From assembly GCF_030433895.1 (NCBI RefSeq), contig NZ_JARUXE010000003.1, forward strand, positions 106,341 to 170,340: a stretch of DNA of 64,000 nt, read 5' to 3'. Positions 42,238 through 51,361 of the stretch are shown piece by piece (positions within the stretch are counted from its first letter, which is position 1; the number at the start of each line of letters is the position of its first letter). The notes beneath the pieces were generated by a model. It saw only the letters and a program-made list of their open reading frames with translations, made no database searches and was not told where the DNA came from. This DNA is from Arthrobacter sp. PsM3 (GTDB taxonomy: Bacteria > Actinomycetota > Actinomycetes > Actinomycetales > Micrococcaceae). Made by a program: the position numbers and the translations under genes.

Positions 42238-44316
42238 GTGACTCAGCTCATTACTACCGAACTGGTCGAGCTCGACCAGAACCTGGGCAGCTCGCCCGAG
42301 GACGTGATCCGGCACCTGGCAGGCAAAGTTGCCGCCAACGGACGCGCCACCGAGGTCGAAGGCCTCTTCGCGGACGCCTTCGCCCGGGAACAGAAGACCG
42401 CCACGGGCGTGCCCGGCGGCATCGCCATTCCGCACTGCCGCTCGACGGCGGTTACCGAACCGACGCTCGTAATGGCCAGGCTTTCCCAGCCGGTCGACTT
42501 TGGCGCCAAAGACGGACCTGCGGACCTGATTTTCTTCATCGCGGCCCCCGAAGGCGCGGACCAGGAGCACCTCAAGCTGCTCTCGAGGCTCGCCCGGTCG
42601 CTGATCAAAAAGGACTTCACCGCGTCCCTGCGCGCCGCCCGCTCAGAGGCTGAGGTCGTCGAGCTCGTCGAAGGTGCCCTCGCGGACAAGCCCGCGGCCC
42701 ACTCCGCCGCTGCCCCGGCTGCCGCTGCCGGCGCTGCTGCTGCCGGTTCAACTGCGGCCGCCGCGGCGACCGAGCCCGCAGCCGCCGGGGCAGCGCGCCC
42801 CAAGCGCCTCGTCGCTGTGACCGCCTGTCCCACGGGCATCGCCCACACCTACATGGCCGCTGATTCACTCGTGGCCGCGGCCAAGGAAGCAGGCATCGAC
42901 CTCCAGGTGGAAACGCAGGGGTCCTCCGGCGCCAAGCCGCTAGACCCCGCCGTCATCGCCGCCGCCGACGCCGTCATCTTCGCCGTGGACGTGGACGTGC
43001 GCGGCAAGGAGCGCTTCGCCGGCATGCCCGTCATCAACGCCCCGGTCAAGCGCGGCATTGACGAGCCGGACAAGATGGTCCAGGAAGCCCTCGCCGCCGC
43101 GGACAACCCCAACGCCCGCCGGGTCCCGCATTACGGTGCCGAGGAACAGGCGCAGCAGGAGGCCGAGGAAAAGGGCGAGCACCTCGGCACGAAGCTGAAG
43201 AAGGCCCTGCTCACCGGTGTCAGCTACATGATCCCGTTCGTGGCGGGCGGCGGTCTGCTGATCGCCCTCGGCTTCCTGCTGGGTGGCTACGACATCACTG
43301 GGTACGCGGACAAGATCCTCGCGGAAAACACCATCGGCAACCTGCCCACGGCGTACCCGGAACTGGCCTGGGGCCCGCTGGGCGCCTACCTCGGAGCAGT
43401 GCTCTTCAAGATCGGTGCCCTGTCCCTGGGCTTCCTGGTCCCGGCGCTGGCCGGCTACATCGCCTTCGCCATCGCTGACCGGCCGGGCATCGCCCCGGGC
43501 TTCGTTGCCGGTGCCGTTGCCGGGTTCATGGGCGCCGGCTTCCTGGGCGGCATCGTGGGCGGCCTGCTGGCCGGCTATGTGGCACATTCGATCGGCCAGC
43601 TCAGCGTCCCCCGCTGGCTGCGCGGCCTGATGCCGGTGGTCATTATTCCGCTCGTGGCATCGCTCGTGGCCTCCGGCCTGATGTTCGTGGTCCTGGGCGG
43701 CCCGATCGCCGCTATCACCGTGGGCCTCAACAACTGGCTGTCCGGCCTCACCGGCGCCAGCGCCATTGCCCTCGGCGTCATCCTCGGCCTGATGATGTGC
43801 TTCGACCTTGGCGGACCGGTCAACAAGGTTGCCTACGCCTTCGCCGTCGCCGGCCTCGGCGCAGCCTCCGTCACCAACCAGGCGCCATGGCAGATCATGG
43901 CGGCCGTCATGGCCGCCGGCATGGTCCCGCCGCTGGCCATGGCCCTCGCCTCGACTGTTCTCAACAAGAGGCTCTTCAGCCTGGCGGAGCAGGAAAACGG
44001 CAAGGCCGCCTGGCTGCTGGGAGCCTCCTTCATCTCCGAAGGCGCCATCCCCTTCGCCGCGGCCGACCCGCTGCGCGTCATTCCCGCCTGCATGCTCGGC
44101 GGGGCCGTGACGGGTGCCATCTCAATGGCAGCCGGGGTGGGATCGAAGGCCCCGCACGGCGGCATCTTCGTCTTCTTCGCCATCGACAACTTCCTGATGT
44201 TCGTCGTTGCCATCGCGGTGGGCACCGTCATCTCTGCCTTCGCCGTCATCGGGCTCAAGCGCTGGGCAGTCAAGAAGCCGGTTGATACGGTGGAGGCGGT
44301 TCCCGTAGCCGCCTGA
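42238..44316 (+). CDS. fruA: PTS fructose transporter, IIABC
   Basis: A 692-residue three-domain fructose transporter. IIA domain with phospho-His66 (GIAIPHCRS); an Ala-rich linker (about 150-187); IIB with phospho-Cys197 (VTACPTGIAHTYMA); then a IIC membrane domain from about residue 320 with 8-10 helices. Fructose enters and is phosphorylated to fructose-1-phosphate. The start is GTG at 42238, two bases after the fruK stop; the longer open frame upstream lies inside fruK and is not used. Confidence 0.95.
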   Translation: MTQLITTELVELDQNLGSSPEDVIRHLAGKVAANGRATEVEGLFADAFAREQKTATGVPGGIAIPHCRSTAVTEPTLVMARLSQPVDFGAKDGPADLIFFIAAPEGADQEHLKLLSRLARSLIKKDFTASLRAARSEAEVVELVEGALADKPAAHSAAAPAAAAGAAAAGSTAAAAATEPAAAGAARPKRLVAVTACPTGIAHTYMAADSLVAAAKEAGIDLQVETQGSSGAKPLDPAVIAAADAVIFAVDVDVRGKERFAGMPVINAPVKRGIDEPDKMVQEALAAADNPNARRVPHYGAEEQAQQEAEEKGEHLGTKLKKALLTGVSYMIPFVAGGGLLIALGFLLGGYDITGYADKILAENTIGNLPTAYPELAWGPLGAYLGAVLFKIGALSLGFLVPALAGYIAFAIADRPGIAPGFVAGAVAGFMGAGFLGGIVGGLLAGYVAHSIGQLSVPRWLRGLMPVVIIPLVASLVASGLMFVVLGGPIAAITVGLNNWLSGLTGASAIALGVILGLMMCFDLGGPVNKVAYAFAVAGLGAASVTNQAPWQIMAAVMAAGMVPPLAMALASTVLNKRLFSLAEQENGKAAWLLGASFISEGAIPFAAADPLRVIPACMLGGAVTGAISMAAGVGSKAPHGGIFVFFAIDNFLMFVVAIAVGTVISAFAVIGLKRWAVKKPVDTVEAVPVAA

Positions 44317-44374
44317 GCCGTCCAGGAACGCCTTTCCTAGCTGATATTCCGCACGCTGAAACCAAGGAGCACCA

Positions 44375-44653
44375 ATGACCGAACGTAACGCCACCATTGC
44401 CAGCCGCGTCGGGCTGCACGCCCGCCCGGCGGCCATCTTTGCCGAGGCTGCAGGCGAGTTCGATCTCGAAATCACCATTGCCCGGCTGGGCGAACCCGTC
44501 GACGAGGCCATGGATGCCGCCAGTATCCTGTCCCTCATGAGCCTGGGCGCGTCCCACGGCGAAGTTGTGGTCCTGCGCGCCGAGGGCGACGGCGCCGACG
44601 CCGCCCTCGAACGCCTGGTCCAGATCCTCGAAACGGATCACGACGCCGAATAG
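44375..44653 (+). CDS. ptsH: Phosphocarrier protein HPr
   Basis: A 92-residue PTS carrier with the active His15 in GLHARPAA and the helix MDAASILSLMSLG around the Ser46-equivalent site. It passes phosphate from enzyme I to the FruA IIA domain. It has AAGGAG as ribosome-binding site, 58 nt after fruA. A strong terminator follows. Enzyme I (ptsI) is not in the window. Confidence 0.94.
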   Translation: MTERNATIASRVGLHARPAAIFAEAAGEFDLEITIARLGEPVDEAMDAASILSLMSLGASHGEVVVLRAEGDGADAALERLVQILETDHDAE

Positions 44654-44690
44654 CATCACCTCACGGTGGCCCGGCCGCCGGGACGACGAG

Positions 44691-44724
44691 GCCCGGCCGC
44701 ACCCTGGAAAGGGTGCGGCCGGGC
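44691..44724 (+). terminator. Terminator of the fru operon
   Basis: A perfect 15-bp stem (GCCCGGCCGCACCCT / its complement) with a GGAA loop, followed by TTT, starts 37 nt after the ptsH stop. Confidence 0.85.
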
Positions 44725-44841
44725 TTTCGGGTTAAGTGCAGGCGGCGCCGCCTGAGGCAGGTACAGACAGGGCCTCCCACCGAAGGGCCGGAGCCTTCTA
44801 GGGTTCGAAAAACAAGAGAAAACCGCAAGGTCCCGGAAGCG

Positions 44842-45845
44842 ATGCCTGAGGGGCGAGGGCTGGTCCCCTCAGCCGCGCTGCTGTGGGGACTGCAGTTCGC
44901 CTTCCTCAACCCCGCACTGGCACTTCTGCTGGTCGCGCTGTTCAACGCCACGCCCGCCGACGTGGGCTGGGTGCTTGCCGTGCACAACGCCAGCGGCTTC
45001 GTCGCCTCGCTGCTGGTGCCGGCCTACGCCGACCGCACCGGGGACTACCTGCGGCCCCTGCTGGCATGCGGGGCACTGACCCTGGCCCTCACCGGCCTTC
45101 TGGCCTTCACCAGCTCGCTTCCGGTCGCCGTCGTCGGCCTGATCGCCCTCGGCGGTCCCGCCGGAGTGGGAAGTTCACTCCTTTTCGCGCACCTCAAGCA
45201 CGCGGGGGCACGCCCCTCGGACATCGTGAATACGCGGGCCATCGTCTCCGTCGCCTGGGTGGCCGGGCCGCCGCTGGCAACATTCATCATGGGCGCGCTG
45301 GGAAACCGGGCCATCCTGCTTGCCCTCGCGGCGGTAGCCGTCCTCAACATCGCCACCACCGCCCTCATGATTGCCCGGCGGCCGCCGGCCCCTGCCGAGC
45401 CCGGCCTTCCGGCCGTTGCCGCTGGCGGCCCTGAGGCGGCCGGGACTTCCAGGCCGGTGCTCGTGTCCGTCGTCGTCGGCTTCATCGCGCTGCAGGCAAC
45501 CAACAGCGCGGCGGTGTCGGTCATGGGGCTATTCGTGGTGAACGGACTGGGCCTCGATGTGATGTGGGCCGGACTGGCGCTGGGCGCCGCCGCCCTCGAG
45601 ATTCCGGCCTCTACACCAACACCCGGCGGCTTGGGGCCATCGCTTCCGGACCGATCATCGGTTTCGCGGCCGTGACGATGCTTGGGTATCACGGCGTTTT
45701 CGCGGCCTGCGCCGTGCTCACCGTCCTCGCGCTGGCAGTCATCGAACTGACGGGATGGCGTGCCCGCCGCCCGCAGCGGGGGGACACAGTTCCTGTCGCG
45801 GCGGGTGATCCGGCGGGTACCGATGCCATACCGACCCGCCGCTAA
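44842..45845 (+). pseudogene. SetA-like sugar-efflux MFS transporter with out-of-frame internal deletion
   Basis: The frame from ATG 44842 gives the first part of a sugar efflux transporter: WGLQFAFLNPALALLLVALF (helix 1) through to GLGLDVMWAGLALGAAALEIP near 45610. There the family's next segments (about 100 residues, including helices 8-10) are missing, and the C-terminal part resumes in the next frame as SGLYTNTRRLGAIASGPIIG to the stop at 45845. The breakpoint is in ATTCCGGCCTCTAC (around 45601-45614), with short CCGG-type homology that would fit a slippage/recombination deletion. Left as is, the first frame ends at 45675 with unrelated residues. The protein is almost certainly non-functional. 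Confidence 0.8.
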
Positions 45846-45956
45846 GCATCCTTAGTAAATGCTTGTCATGGCCCGGCGTCGCCGCTAGTTTGGAAAACGC
45901 GGCACCGCCACCGGCGGTTGCCGCAGGACGGATTCCCGGCAGAAGGAGCAAGCCCC

Positions 45957-46457
45957 GTGGCAAGCGTGCAGGAAAGCATCGAAGTCGACGTCCCGGTGTC
46001 CACCGCGTACAACCGGTGGACGCGGTTTGGGACGTTCCCGGAGTTTATGAAGGGGGTCGAGGCCGTGGAGCAGATCGACGAGACCTCCCTCCAGTTCCGC
46101 ACCGACATCGCCGGCGTCCGGCGCGAATACCTGGCCCAGATCACCGAGCAGACCCCGGACCGGACGATCACCTGGGTAAGCACGGACAAGCCCCGCAACG
46201 CGGGCACCGTGACGTTCGAACCCCTCGGCGCCGGACGGGCCCGGGTCAGCGTGGAGCTGGAGTGGGAGCCCGAGGGGCTGGTGGAAAAGGCCGGCCCGGC
46301 CGTGGGTGCGGACAGCCGCCAGGTCACCGCAGACCTCGGCCGCTTCAAACAGTTCATCGAATCCCGCGGGATCGAAACCGGCGAATGGCGGTCCTCAGTC
46401 GACCGGGGCGAAGTGGACGACACCGCCGGGCCCGCCACCACCGAGCGTCCGAGGTAG
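45957..46457 (+). CDS. SRPBCC-fold (polyketide cyclase/START-like) protein
   Basis: A 166-residue protein of the SRPBCC ligand-binding fold (SIEVDVPVSTAYNRWTRF, FPEFMKGVEAV, then EYLAQITEQTPDRTITW). These proteins bind hydrophobic ligands; many actinobacterial members have unknown function. Start GTG at 45957 with AGAAGGAG (45941-45948). Only 2 nt separate it from the next gene, so the two are co-transcribed. Confidence 0.82.
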   Translation: MASVQESIEVDVPVSTAYNRWTRFGTFPEFMKGVEAVEQIDETSLQFRTDIAGVRREYLAQITEQTPDRTITWVSTDKPRNAGTVTFEPLGAGRARVSVELEWEPEGLVEKAGPAVGADSRQVTADLGRFKQFIESRGIETGEWRSSVDRGEVDDTAGPATTERPR

Positions 46458-46459
46458 CC

Positions 46460-46747
46460 ATGCCTACGAAGAAGAATTCCCCGCGCGGCTCCGAAAGCCC
46501 CAGCATCAAGGACCCTGAACTCTACGAAGAGCTTCTGGACGACGGTGCGTCGAAGCAGAAAGCCGCCCGCATCTCCAACGCGGCCGCGAAGAGAGGCCGG
46601 TCGGCTGTAGGCCGCAAAGGCGGAAAGGCCGGCGACTACGAGGACTGGACCGTCCCCCAGCTGAGGGAACGCGCCAAGGAGATCGGCCTGAAGGGCTACT
46701 CGGGGAAGAAGAAAAGCGAGCTCATTTCCGCCCTCAGGAATTCCTGA
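46460..46747 (+). CDS. Small DUF7218-type protein with Rho-N/SAP-like C-terminus
   Basis: A 95-residue basic protein. The C-terminal 34 residues (DWTVPQLRERAKEIGLKGYSG followed by KKKSELISALRNS) match the Rho N-terminal/SAP-type helical hairpin that binds nucleic acid. The N-terminal part is Lys/Ser/Ala-rich, with a conserved ELYEELLDDGASKQKAARISN region typical of DUF7218-like actinobacterial proteins. It overlaps no gene but follows the SRPBCC gene by 2 nt and is convergent with ku. A DNA-binding role near NHEJ is a reasonable guess only. Confidence 0.75.
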   Translation: MPTKKNSPRGSESPSIKDPELYEELLDDGASKQKAARISNAAAKRGRSAVGRKGGKAGDYEDWTVPQLRERAKEIGLKGYSGKKKSELISALRNS

Positions 46748-46779
46748 TCCCGGTGGCCACCGGCCGGACAGCCGACTGC

Positions 46780-47799
46780 TCAGGCCTCCTTCCGCGCGCT
46801 CCGGACCGGGGCTTTCGCAGCAGCTGTCTTCGGGGCAGTCTTCACAGTGGTCTTGGGGGCGGCCTTCGCTGCAGACTTGGGCGCGGCCTTGGCCGCAGCC
46901 CCGGAAGGCGCCTTCGGAGCCGCCTTGGCCGCGGCTGGCTTAGCAGCGGGCTTCGTCGCGGACGTGGCGGCGGACTTCGCGGCGGACGTGTCGTCCGCGG
47001 ACGGCGCCCCGGCCCCGCGCTTCTTCTCCAGGCTCCGTTTCAGTGCCTCCATCAGGTCGATCACCTCGCCGCCGCCGGCCTCGGCGGCCGGGACGCCAAA
47101 GGTTTCCTCGGTGTCCAGCGACTCGCCCTTCTCCAGCTTCGCCTCGATGAGCTGGCGCAGCTGCAGCTGGTAGTCGTCGGTGAACTGGTCCGGTTCGAAG
47201 TCCGCTGCCATCGAATCAACCAGCGCAGCGGACATCTCGCGCTCCTGGGCGGAGATGCGGATGGGGGTTTCGAGCGCGGGGAAGCTGGCCTCCCGCACCT
47301 CGTCGGCCCAGAGCAAAGCCTGCAGCACCAGCACGTCGCCGCGGATCCGGAGGGCACCCAGCCGGGTTTTGTCCCGCAGCGCGAACTGGACTACGGCCAC
47401 CCGGTCAGTGTCCTCCAGCGCCCGGCGCAGCAGGACATAGGCCTTGGGCGATTTGGAGTCCGGCTCCAGGTAATAGCTCTTTTCGAACATCATCGGGTCA
47501 AGCTGGTCGGCTGGAACAAACTGCACAACGTCGATCTCGTGGCTGTTCTCAGCCGGGATGGACTTGAGCTCCTCGCGGCTGAGGACCACCGTGCGGCCGT
47601 CGTCCTCGTAGGCCTTGTCGATGTCCTCGTACTCCACGATCTCGCTGCAGACCTCGCAGCGGCGCTGGTAGCGGATCCGGCCGCCGTCGGCGTTATGGAC
47701 CTGGTGCAGGCTGATGTCGTGGTCTTCGGTCGCGCTGTAGACCTTGACGGGCACGTTGACCAGCCCGAATGCAATTGCGCCTTTCCAGATGGCTCTCAT
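46780..47799 (-). CDS. ku: Ku homodimer protein, DNA end binding
   Basis: A 339-residue bacterial Ku. The core beta-barrel (residues about 1-250) starts with RAIWKGAIAFGLVNVPVKVY and contains RCEVCSEIVEYEDIDKAY. After about 250 comes a long Lys/Ala/Pro-rich tail (about 265-339, KPAAKPAAAKAAPK repeats), like histone-H1-type tails that add non-specific DNA binding. It threads onto double-strand ends and recruits LigD. Divergent from ligD with 40 nt between, so the pair is co-regulated. Convergent with the small Rho-N/SAP-like gene. Confidence 0.95.
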   Translation of the reverse strand: MRAIWKGAIAFGLVNVPVKVYSATEDHDISLHQVHNADGGRIRYQRRCEVCSEIVEYEDIDKAYEDDGRTVVLSREELKSIPAENSHEIDVVQFVPADQLDPMMFEKSYYLEPDSKSPKAYVLLRRALEDTDRVAVVQFALRDKTRLGALRIRGDVLVLQALLWADEVREASFPALETPIRISAQEREMSAALVDSMAADFEPDQFTDDYQLQLRQLIEAKLEKGESLDTEETFGVPAAEAGGGEVIDLMEALKRSLEKKRGAGAPSADDTSAAKSAATSATKPAAKPAAAKAAPKAPSGAAAKAAPKSAAKAAPKTTVKTAPKTAAAKAPVRSARKEA

Positions 47800-47839
47800 G
47801 GATCAAGTGAACAGCACAGTTGCGCGGAGGTGAAGTCCC

Positions 47840-50350
47840 TTGGCTGAAAGGACTCCGGCCAGGAGCAAGGAGCGCGTCCGGGTTGGCGGCCGCGAACTGG
47901 TGGTCACCAATCTGGACAAGGTCATGTATCCGGAGACCGGAACCACCAAGGCCGACGTGCTGGCCTACTACGCCGCGGTGGCGCCCGTACTGATCCCGGC
48001 CGCCGCGAACCGCCCGGCCACCCGGAAACGCTGGGTGCACGGCGTCGGGACGGCAGATGCCCCCGGCGAGATGTTCTTCCAGAAGAATCTGGACCATTCG
48101 ACCCCGGGGTGGGTGCCGCGGGCCTCCATCACGCACAAGGAACGGACCATCCAGTACCCGCTGGTCAACGATCCGGCCACCCTCGCCTGGCTCGCGCAGA
48201 TCGCGGCCCTGGAGATCCACGTGCCGCAGTGGCGCGTTGATTCCCACGGCAACCAGCTGCCTCCGGACCGGCTGGTGCTGGACCTGGATCCCGGCGAGGG
48301 GGCCGGGCTGGCCGACTGCGTGGAGGTGGCGAAGCTCGCCCGCACCATCCTGCAGGATGTGGGGCTGGACCCGGTGCCCGTGACCAGCGGCAGCAAGGGC
48401 ATCCATCTGTACGCTGCCCTCGACGGCAGGCAGAGCTCGGAGCAGATCTCCGAATTCGCCCGTGAACTGGCACGCTCGCTGGAAGCCGACCACCCGGAGC
48501 TGGCCGTGAGCGACATGAAGAAGGCGCTGCGCCGCGGAAAGGTCCTGGTGGACTGGAGCCAGAACAGTGCCGCGAAGACCACCATCGTCCCCTATTCACT
48601 GCGAGGGCGGCTCCGGCCCATGGTGGCGGCACCCCGGACCTGGCGCGAACTCAACTCACCGTCCCTGCACCAGCTGGACTACCTGGAGGTCCTGAAACGG
48701 GTGAGGTCCGGCAGGGATCCTTTCGCCGCCATCTCCGGCGGGAGGCGGCCGGCAGCCCAGCCGGGCGGCGCGCCGGGCCGCGCGTCCGCCGGAGAAGCGC
48801 CCGCCGACGGCGGCGACACCGACCCGCGGCTGGAAGAGTACCGCGCCAAGCGGGACGCGGCCTCCACCCCGGAACCGTTCACCGCGGAACGCCACCGCGC
48901 GGCGACGGCAGCGGCGACAGAATGCGGCACGCTCCGGGAGAAGTTCGTCATCCAGGAACACCACGCCAGCCGGCTGCACTATGACTTCCGGCTGGAGCGC
49001 GACGGCGTGCTGGTGTCCTGGGCGCTGCCCAAAGGGGTGCCCACCAGCAAAACGAAGAACCACCTGGCGGTCCAGACCGAGGACCACCCGATGGACTATG
49101 CGGCCTTCGAAGGCACCATTCCCAAGGGCGAGTATGGCGCCGGGACCGTCAGCATCTGGGACCACGGCACCTACGAGTGCGAGAAGTGGATCGCTGGCAA
49201 GGAGGTCATTGCCACCCTCACCGGCCAGGACGACGGCGGCATGGGCGGCGTCCGCAGGTTCGCGCTGATCCACACCGGCCGGGGCGACGACCAGTGGCTC
49301 ATCCACCTGATGGACCCGCACGACGGGAGGAATCGGCCCGCCCCGGCGGAGGCGCAAACGCCGGCGGAGGCGCCGGCGCCGGAGAGCGCCGTGCCCGACC
49401 CGGCGGACTTCAGGCCGATGCTGGCCAGCGCCGGAACCGCCGCGGAGCTGCCGGGCAAGGACTGGCAGTTTGAGCTCAAGTGGGACGGCGTGCGGGCCCT
49501 GGTCGTCGGGGACGCGGAGAAGATCAGCCTGGTCAGCCGGAACGGCAATGACATGTCCGCGACGTACCCGGAACTGACGGACCGTTCCTGCTGGCCGGAT
49601 CAGGATTTCATCGCCGACGGCGAGGTCATCGCCGTCGGCCCCTCGGGACGGCCCGACTTCGGGCTGCTGCAGGGGCGGATGAAGCTCACCCGTGCCTTGG
49701 ACGTCGCGAAGGCGCAGTCCACGACGCCGGTGCGGCTGATGCTGTTCGATCTCCTGTCCGAGAACGGCCAGGACCTGCGCCGCCTGCCGCTCAGCAAACG
49801 CCGGGCCATGCTGGAAGCGTTCTTCACCCCCTCCCGCTGCCCGGCCGAGCTTTCCCCGCTGATCGAGGGCGAGGTCCGGCACATCCTGGAAAGCGCCGAG
49901 GAGCTGGGGCTGGAGGGCGTGATGGCCAAGCGCACGGGCGGCCGGTACGTCGGGCAGCGCAGCAGGTCCTGGCTCAAGCTCAAGTTCGAACGCACCCAGG
50001 AGGTGGTGGTCGGCGGCTGGAGGCCGGGCAAGGGAGAGCGCGGACAGTCCGTGGGCTCGCTCCTGCTGGGGATCCCGGACGGTTCCAAGCTGCGCTACGT
50101 CGGGCGCGTGGGCAGCGGCTTCAGCACCCGCGAGCTCCAGGAACTCCGCGAGAAACTCGATGCCCTCCCGCGGAAGACCTCGCCGTTCGAGGAGGTGCCC
50201 GCGGCCGATGCCTCGGACGCCCACTGGGTGAGCGCCAGACTGGTCGGGGAGGTCACCTACGGGGAATGGACGGGCAGCGGCAAGCTCCGGCACCCCGTCT
50301 GGCGCGGCTGGAGGCTGGACAAGGAGCCTGAAGACGTGGTGTTCGAATAG
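47840..50350 (+). CDS. ligD: NHEJ DNA ligase LigD (Pol-PE-Lig)
   Basis: An 836-residue multidomain enzyme in the mycobacterial order: primase-polymerase domain first (about 1-290; DLDPGEG near 150 holds catalytic Asp), 3'-phosphoesterase next (about 360-500; HHASRLHYDFRLE near 373-385), then ATP-dependent ligase (about 525-836) with adenylated Lys547 in ELKWDGV. The start is TTG at 47840 with GGAGG upstream. All three catalytic centres are present. It fills, trims and seals Ku-bound ends. A strong terminator follows. Confidence 0.95.
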   Translation: MAERTPARSKERVRVGGRELVVTNLDKVMYPETGTTKADVLAYYAAVAPVLIPAAANRPATRKRWVHGVGTADAPGEMFFQKNLDHSTPGWVPRASITHKERTIQYPLVNDPATLAWLAQIAALEIHVPQWRVDSHGNQLPPDRLVLDLDPGEGAGLADCVEVAKLARTILQDVGLDPVPVTSGSKGIHLYAALDGRQSSEQISEFARELARSLEADHPELAVSDMKKALRRGKVLVDWSQNSAAKTTIVPYSLRGRLRPMVAAPRTWRELNSPSLHQLDYLEVLKRVRSGRDPFAAISGGRRPAAQPGGAPGRASAGEAPADGGDTDPRLEEYRAKRDAASTPEPFTAERHRAATAAATECGTLREKFVIQEHHASRLHYDFRLERDGVLVSWALPKGVPTSKTKNHLAVQTEDHPMDYAAFEGTIPKGEYGAGTVSIWDHGTYECEKWIAGKEVIATLTGQDDGGMGGVRRFALIHTGRGDDQWLIHLMDPHDGRNRPAPAEAQTPAEAPAPESAVPDPADFRPMLASAGTAAELPGKDWQFELKWDGVRALVVGDAEKISLVSRNGNDMSATYPELTDRSCWPDQDFIADGEVIAVGPSGRPDFGLLQGRMKLTRALDVAKAQSTTPVRLMLFDLLSENGQDLRRLPLSKRRAMLEAFFTPSRCPAELSPLIEGEVRHILESAEELGLEGVMAKRTGGRYVGQRSRSWLKLKFERTQEVVVGGWRPGKGERGQSVGSLLLGIPDGSKLRYVGRVGSGFSTRELQELREKLDALPRKTSPFEEVPAADASDAHWVSARLVGEVTYGEWTGSGKLRHPVWRGWRLDKEPEDVVFE

Positions 50351-50380
50351 GGCCGGGCCGGACTCAACGCCGGCCCGGCC
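50351..50380 (+). terminator. Terminator after ligD
   Basis: GGCCGGGCCGG and CCGGCCCGGCC form a perfect 11-bp stem with an 8-nt loop right after the ligD stop. The following GTCCTCTC is only weakly T-rich. Confidence 0.75.
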
Positions 50381-50386
50381 GTCCTC

Positions 50387-50647
50387 TCATTTGTCGCGGT
50401 GCGGGATGTCCGGGCGGCTGGTCCGGTGCTCAGCGGCCTCCACCACCTGCTGGCTCTGCAGTCCGCGGACCTCATCGCGGTCCTTCGGGTGGCGGTGTTT
50501 GCCGCTGCCATCCGGCCAGGAATGGCCCTCGGAAGCGGGGGGCGGAAGGTGATGCACAGGCTCGGGGCCAGGAGCCTCATCCATGGACTCAGCCAAGTGG
50601 CTGGCCACCTCAGGCTCAATCTCGTCTCCTAAGTGATGATCTGCCAT
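50387..50647 (-). CDS. Small hydrophilic protein, 86 aa
   Basis: A His/Asp/Glu-rich protein (ADHHLGDEIEPEVASHLAES at the N-terminus, HHLPPP and GKHRHPKDRDE in the middle). No known domain; the start ATG at 50647 has a strong ribosome-binding site (GGAAAGGAAG). It is convergent with ligD and close to another small hydrophilic gene. Confidence 0.6.
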   Translation of the reverse strand: MADHHLGDEIEPEVASHLAESMDEAPGPEPVHHLPPPASEGHSWPDGSGKHRHPKDRDEVRGLQSQQVVEAAEHRTSRPDIPHRDK

Positions 50648-50731
50648 TGCTCTTCCTTTCCCTGTGCAATTACCGCTGTGAAATGAAGTGTTCACCCATC
50701 GTAGGTCGGCCGGCCGGCGATGTCTGTAGGG

Positions 50732-50965
50732 CTACCAGCGGACTTTCTTCTCGGCCGGGCCCTGCTTGCCGCTGACGTGCGTGGGCTTGTGGCTGTGGCC
50801 GACGCTCTGCGAGGCGGCCCCGCCCCGCGACTTGCTGGCGAGCATCTCCTTCTGGGCATCGGTGAGGCGGGACTTAATGCCTTTCCCATCCTCCTGCTTG
50901 GCCTGGGACATGTCGGCCGCCTCGGCTCCGCTGCCGCTGCTCTTTTTGCTCTCTTTGCTGGTCAT
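50732..50965 (-). CDS. Small basic protein, 77 aa
   Basis: A Lys/Ser/Gly-rich protein beginning MTSKESKKSSGSGAEAADMS with a helical central piece (SRLTDAQKEMLASKSRGG). It has an AAGGAG ribosome-binding site. Disordered throughout, no known domain; such proteins are often stress-induced in actinobacteria. Same strand as the preceding small gene, 84 nt apart. Confidence 0.55.
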   Translation of the reverse strand: MTSKESKKSSGSGAEAADMSQAKQEDGKGIKSRLTDAQKEMLASKSRGGAASQSVGHSHKPTHVSGKQGPAEKKVRW

Positions 50966-51361
50966 CGACTGTTCTCCTTGTGTGGCTTGTATCAGCGCTC
51001 CGCTGAATTCAACCCTAAGCGCTTTCCGGATCCCTTGGGTACCCCTTCTGAGCGGTCCCGCGGGGGCCTCATTGCGGGTGAACGGCGCCGCTGCAAAGGC
51101 CTGATTCCGGCCGAAAAAACGGCTTCCGGCCGGGTTTGCGGGAAAAAGTTTGCGCCAGCCCCGGCGGACATGGGGTTTCCCAACGTTGGCGCGGTGAAAC
51201 AGCGGAAAAGAATTCCGCCGTTCGGCCCCGATCGGGGCAGAATCACCGGATCATACGGCACTAAACTCGGAAACGCCATGGAAATCGCGTAAAATTGAAG
51301 GTCTGCCCAGAGCGGGGCAGCTACAAGTCGCAAGCAAATGACCTCCATAGGAGCGGCCCAA
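50966..51361. promoter_or_regulatory. 396-nt gap with palindromes before MHS transporter
   Basis: No gene. GCCCCGATCGGGGC is a perfect palindrome at 51225-51238, CCGGCCG/CGGCCGG flank 51107-51133, and CTGCCC-N6-GGGCAG is at 51303-51320 in the leader. TAAAAT at 51286-51291 is a possible -10 for the transporter. The left part is the promoter region of the small basic protein. Confidence 0.45.

Noticed and set aside
51107..51133. CCGGCCG/CGGCCGG pair as a terminator
   Set aside because: Short arms with a 13-nt loop and no T-run after it; common by chance in such GC-rich DNA.
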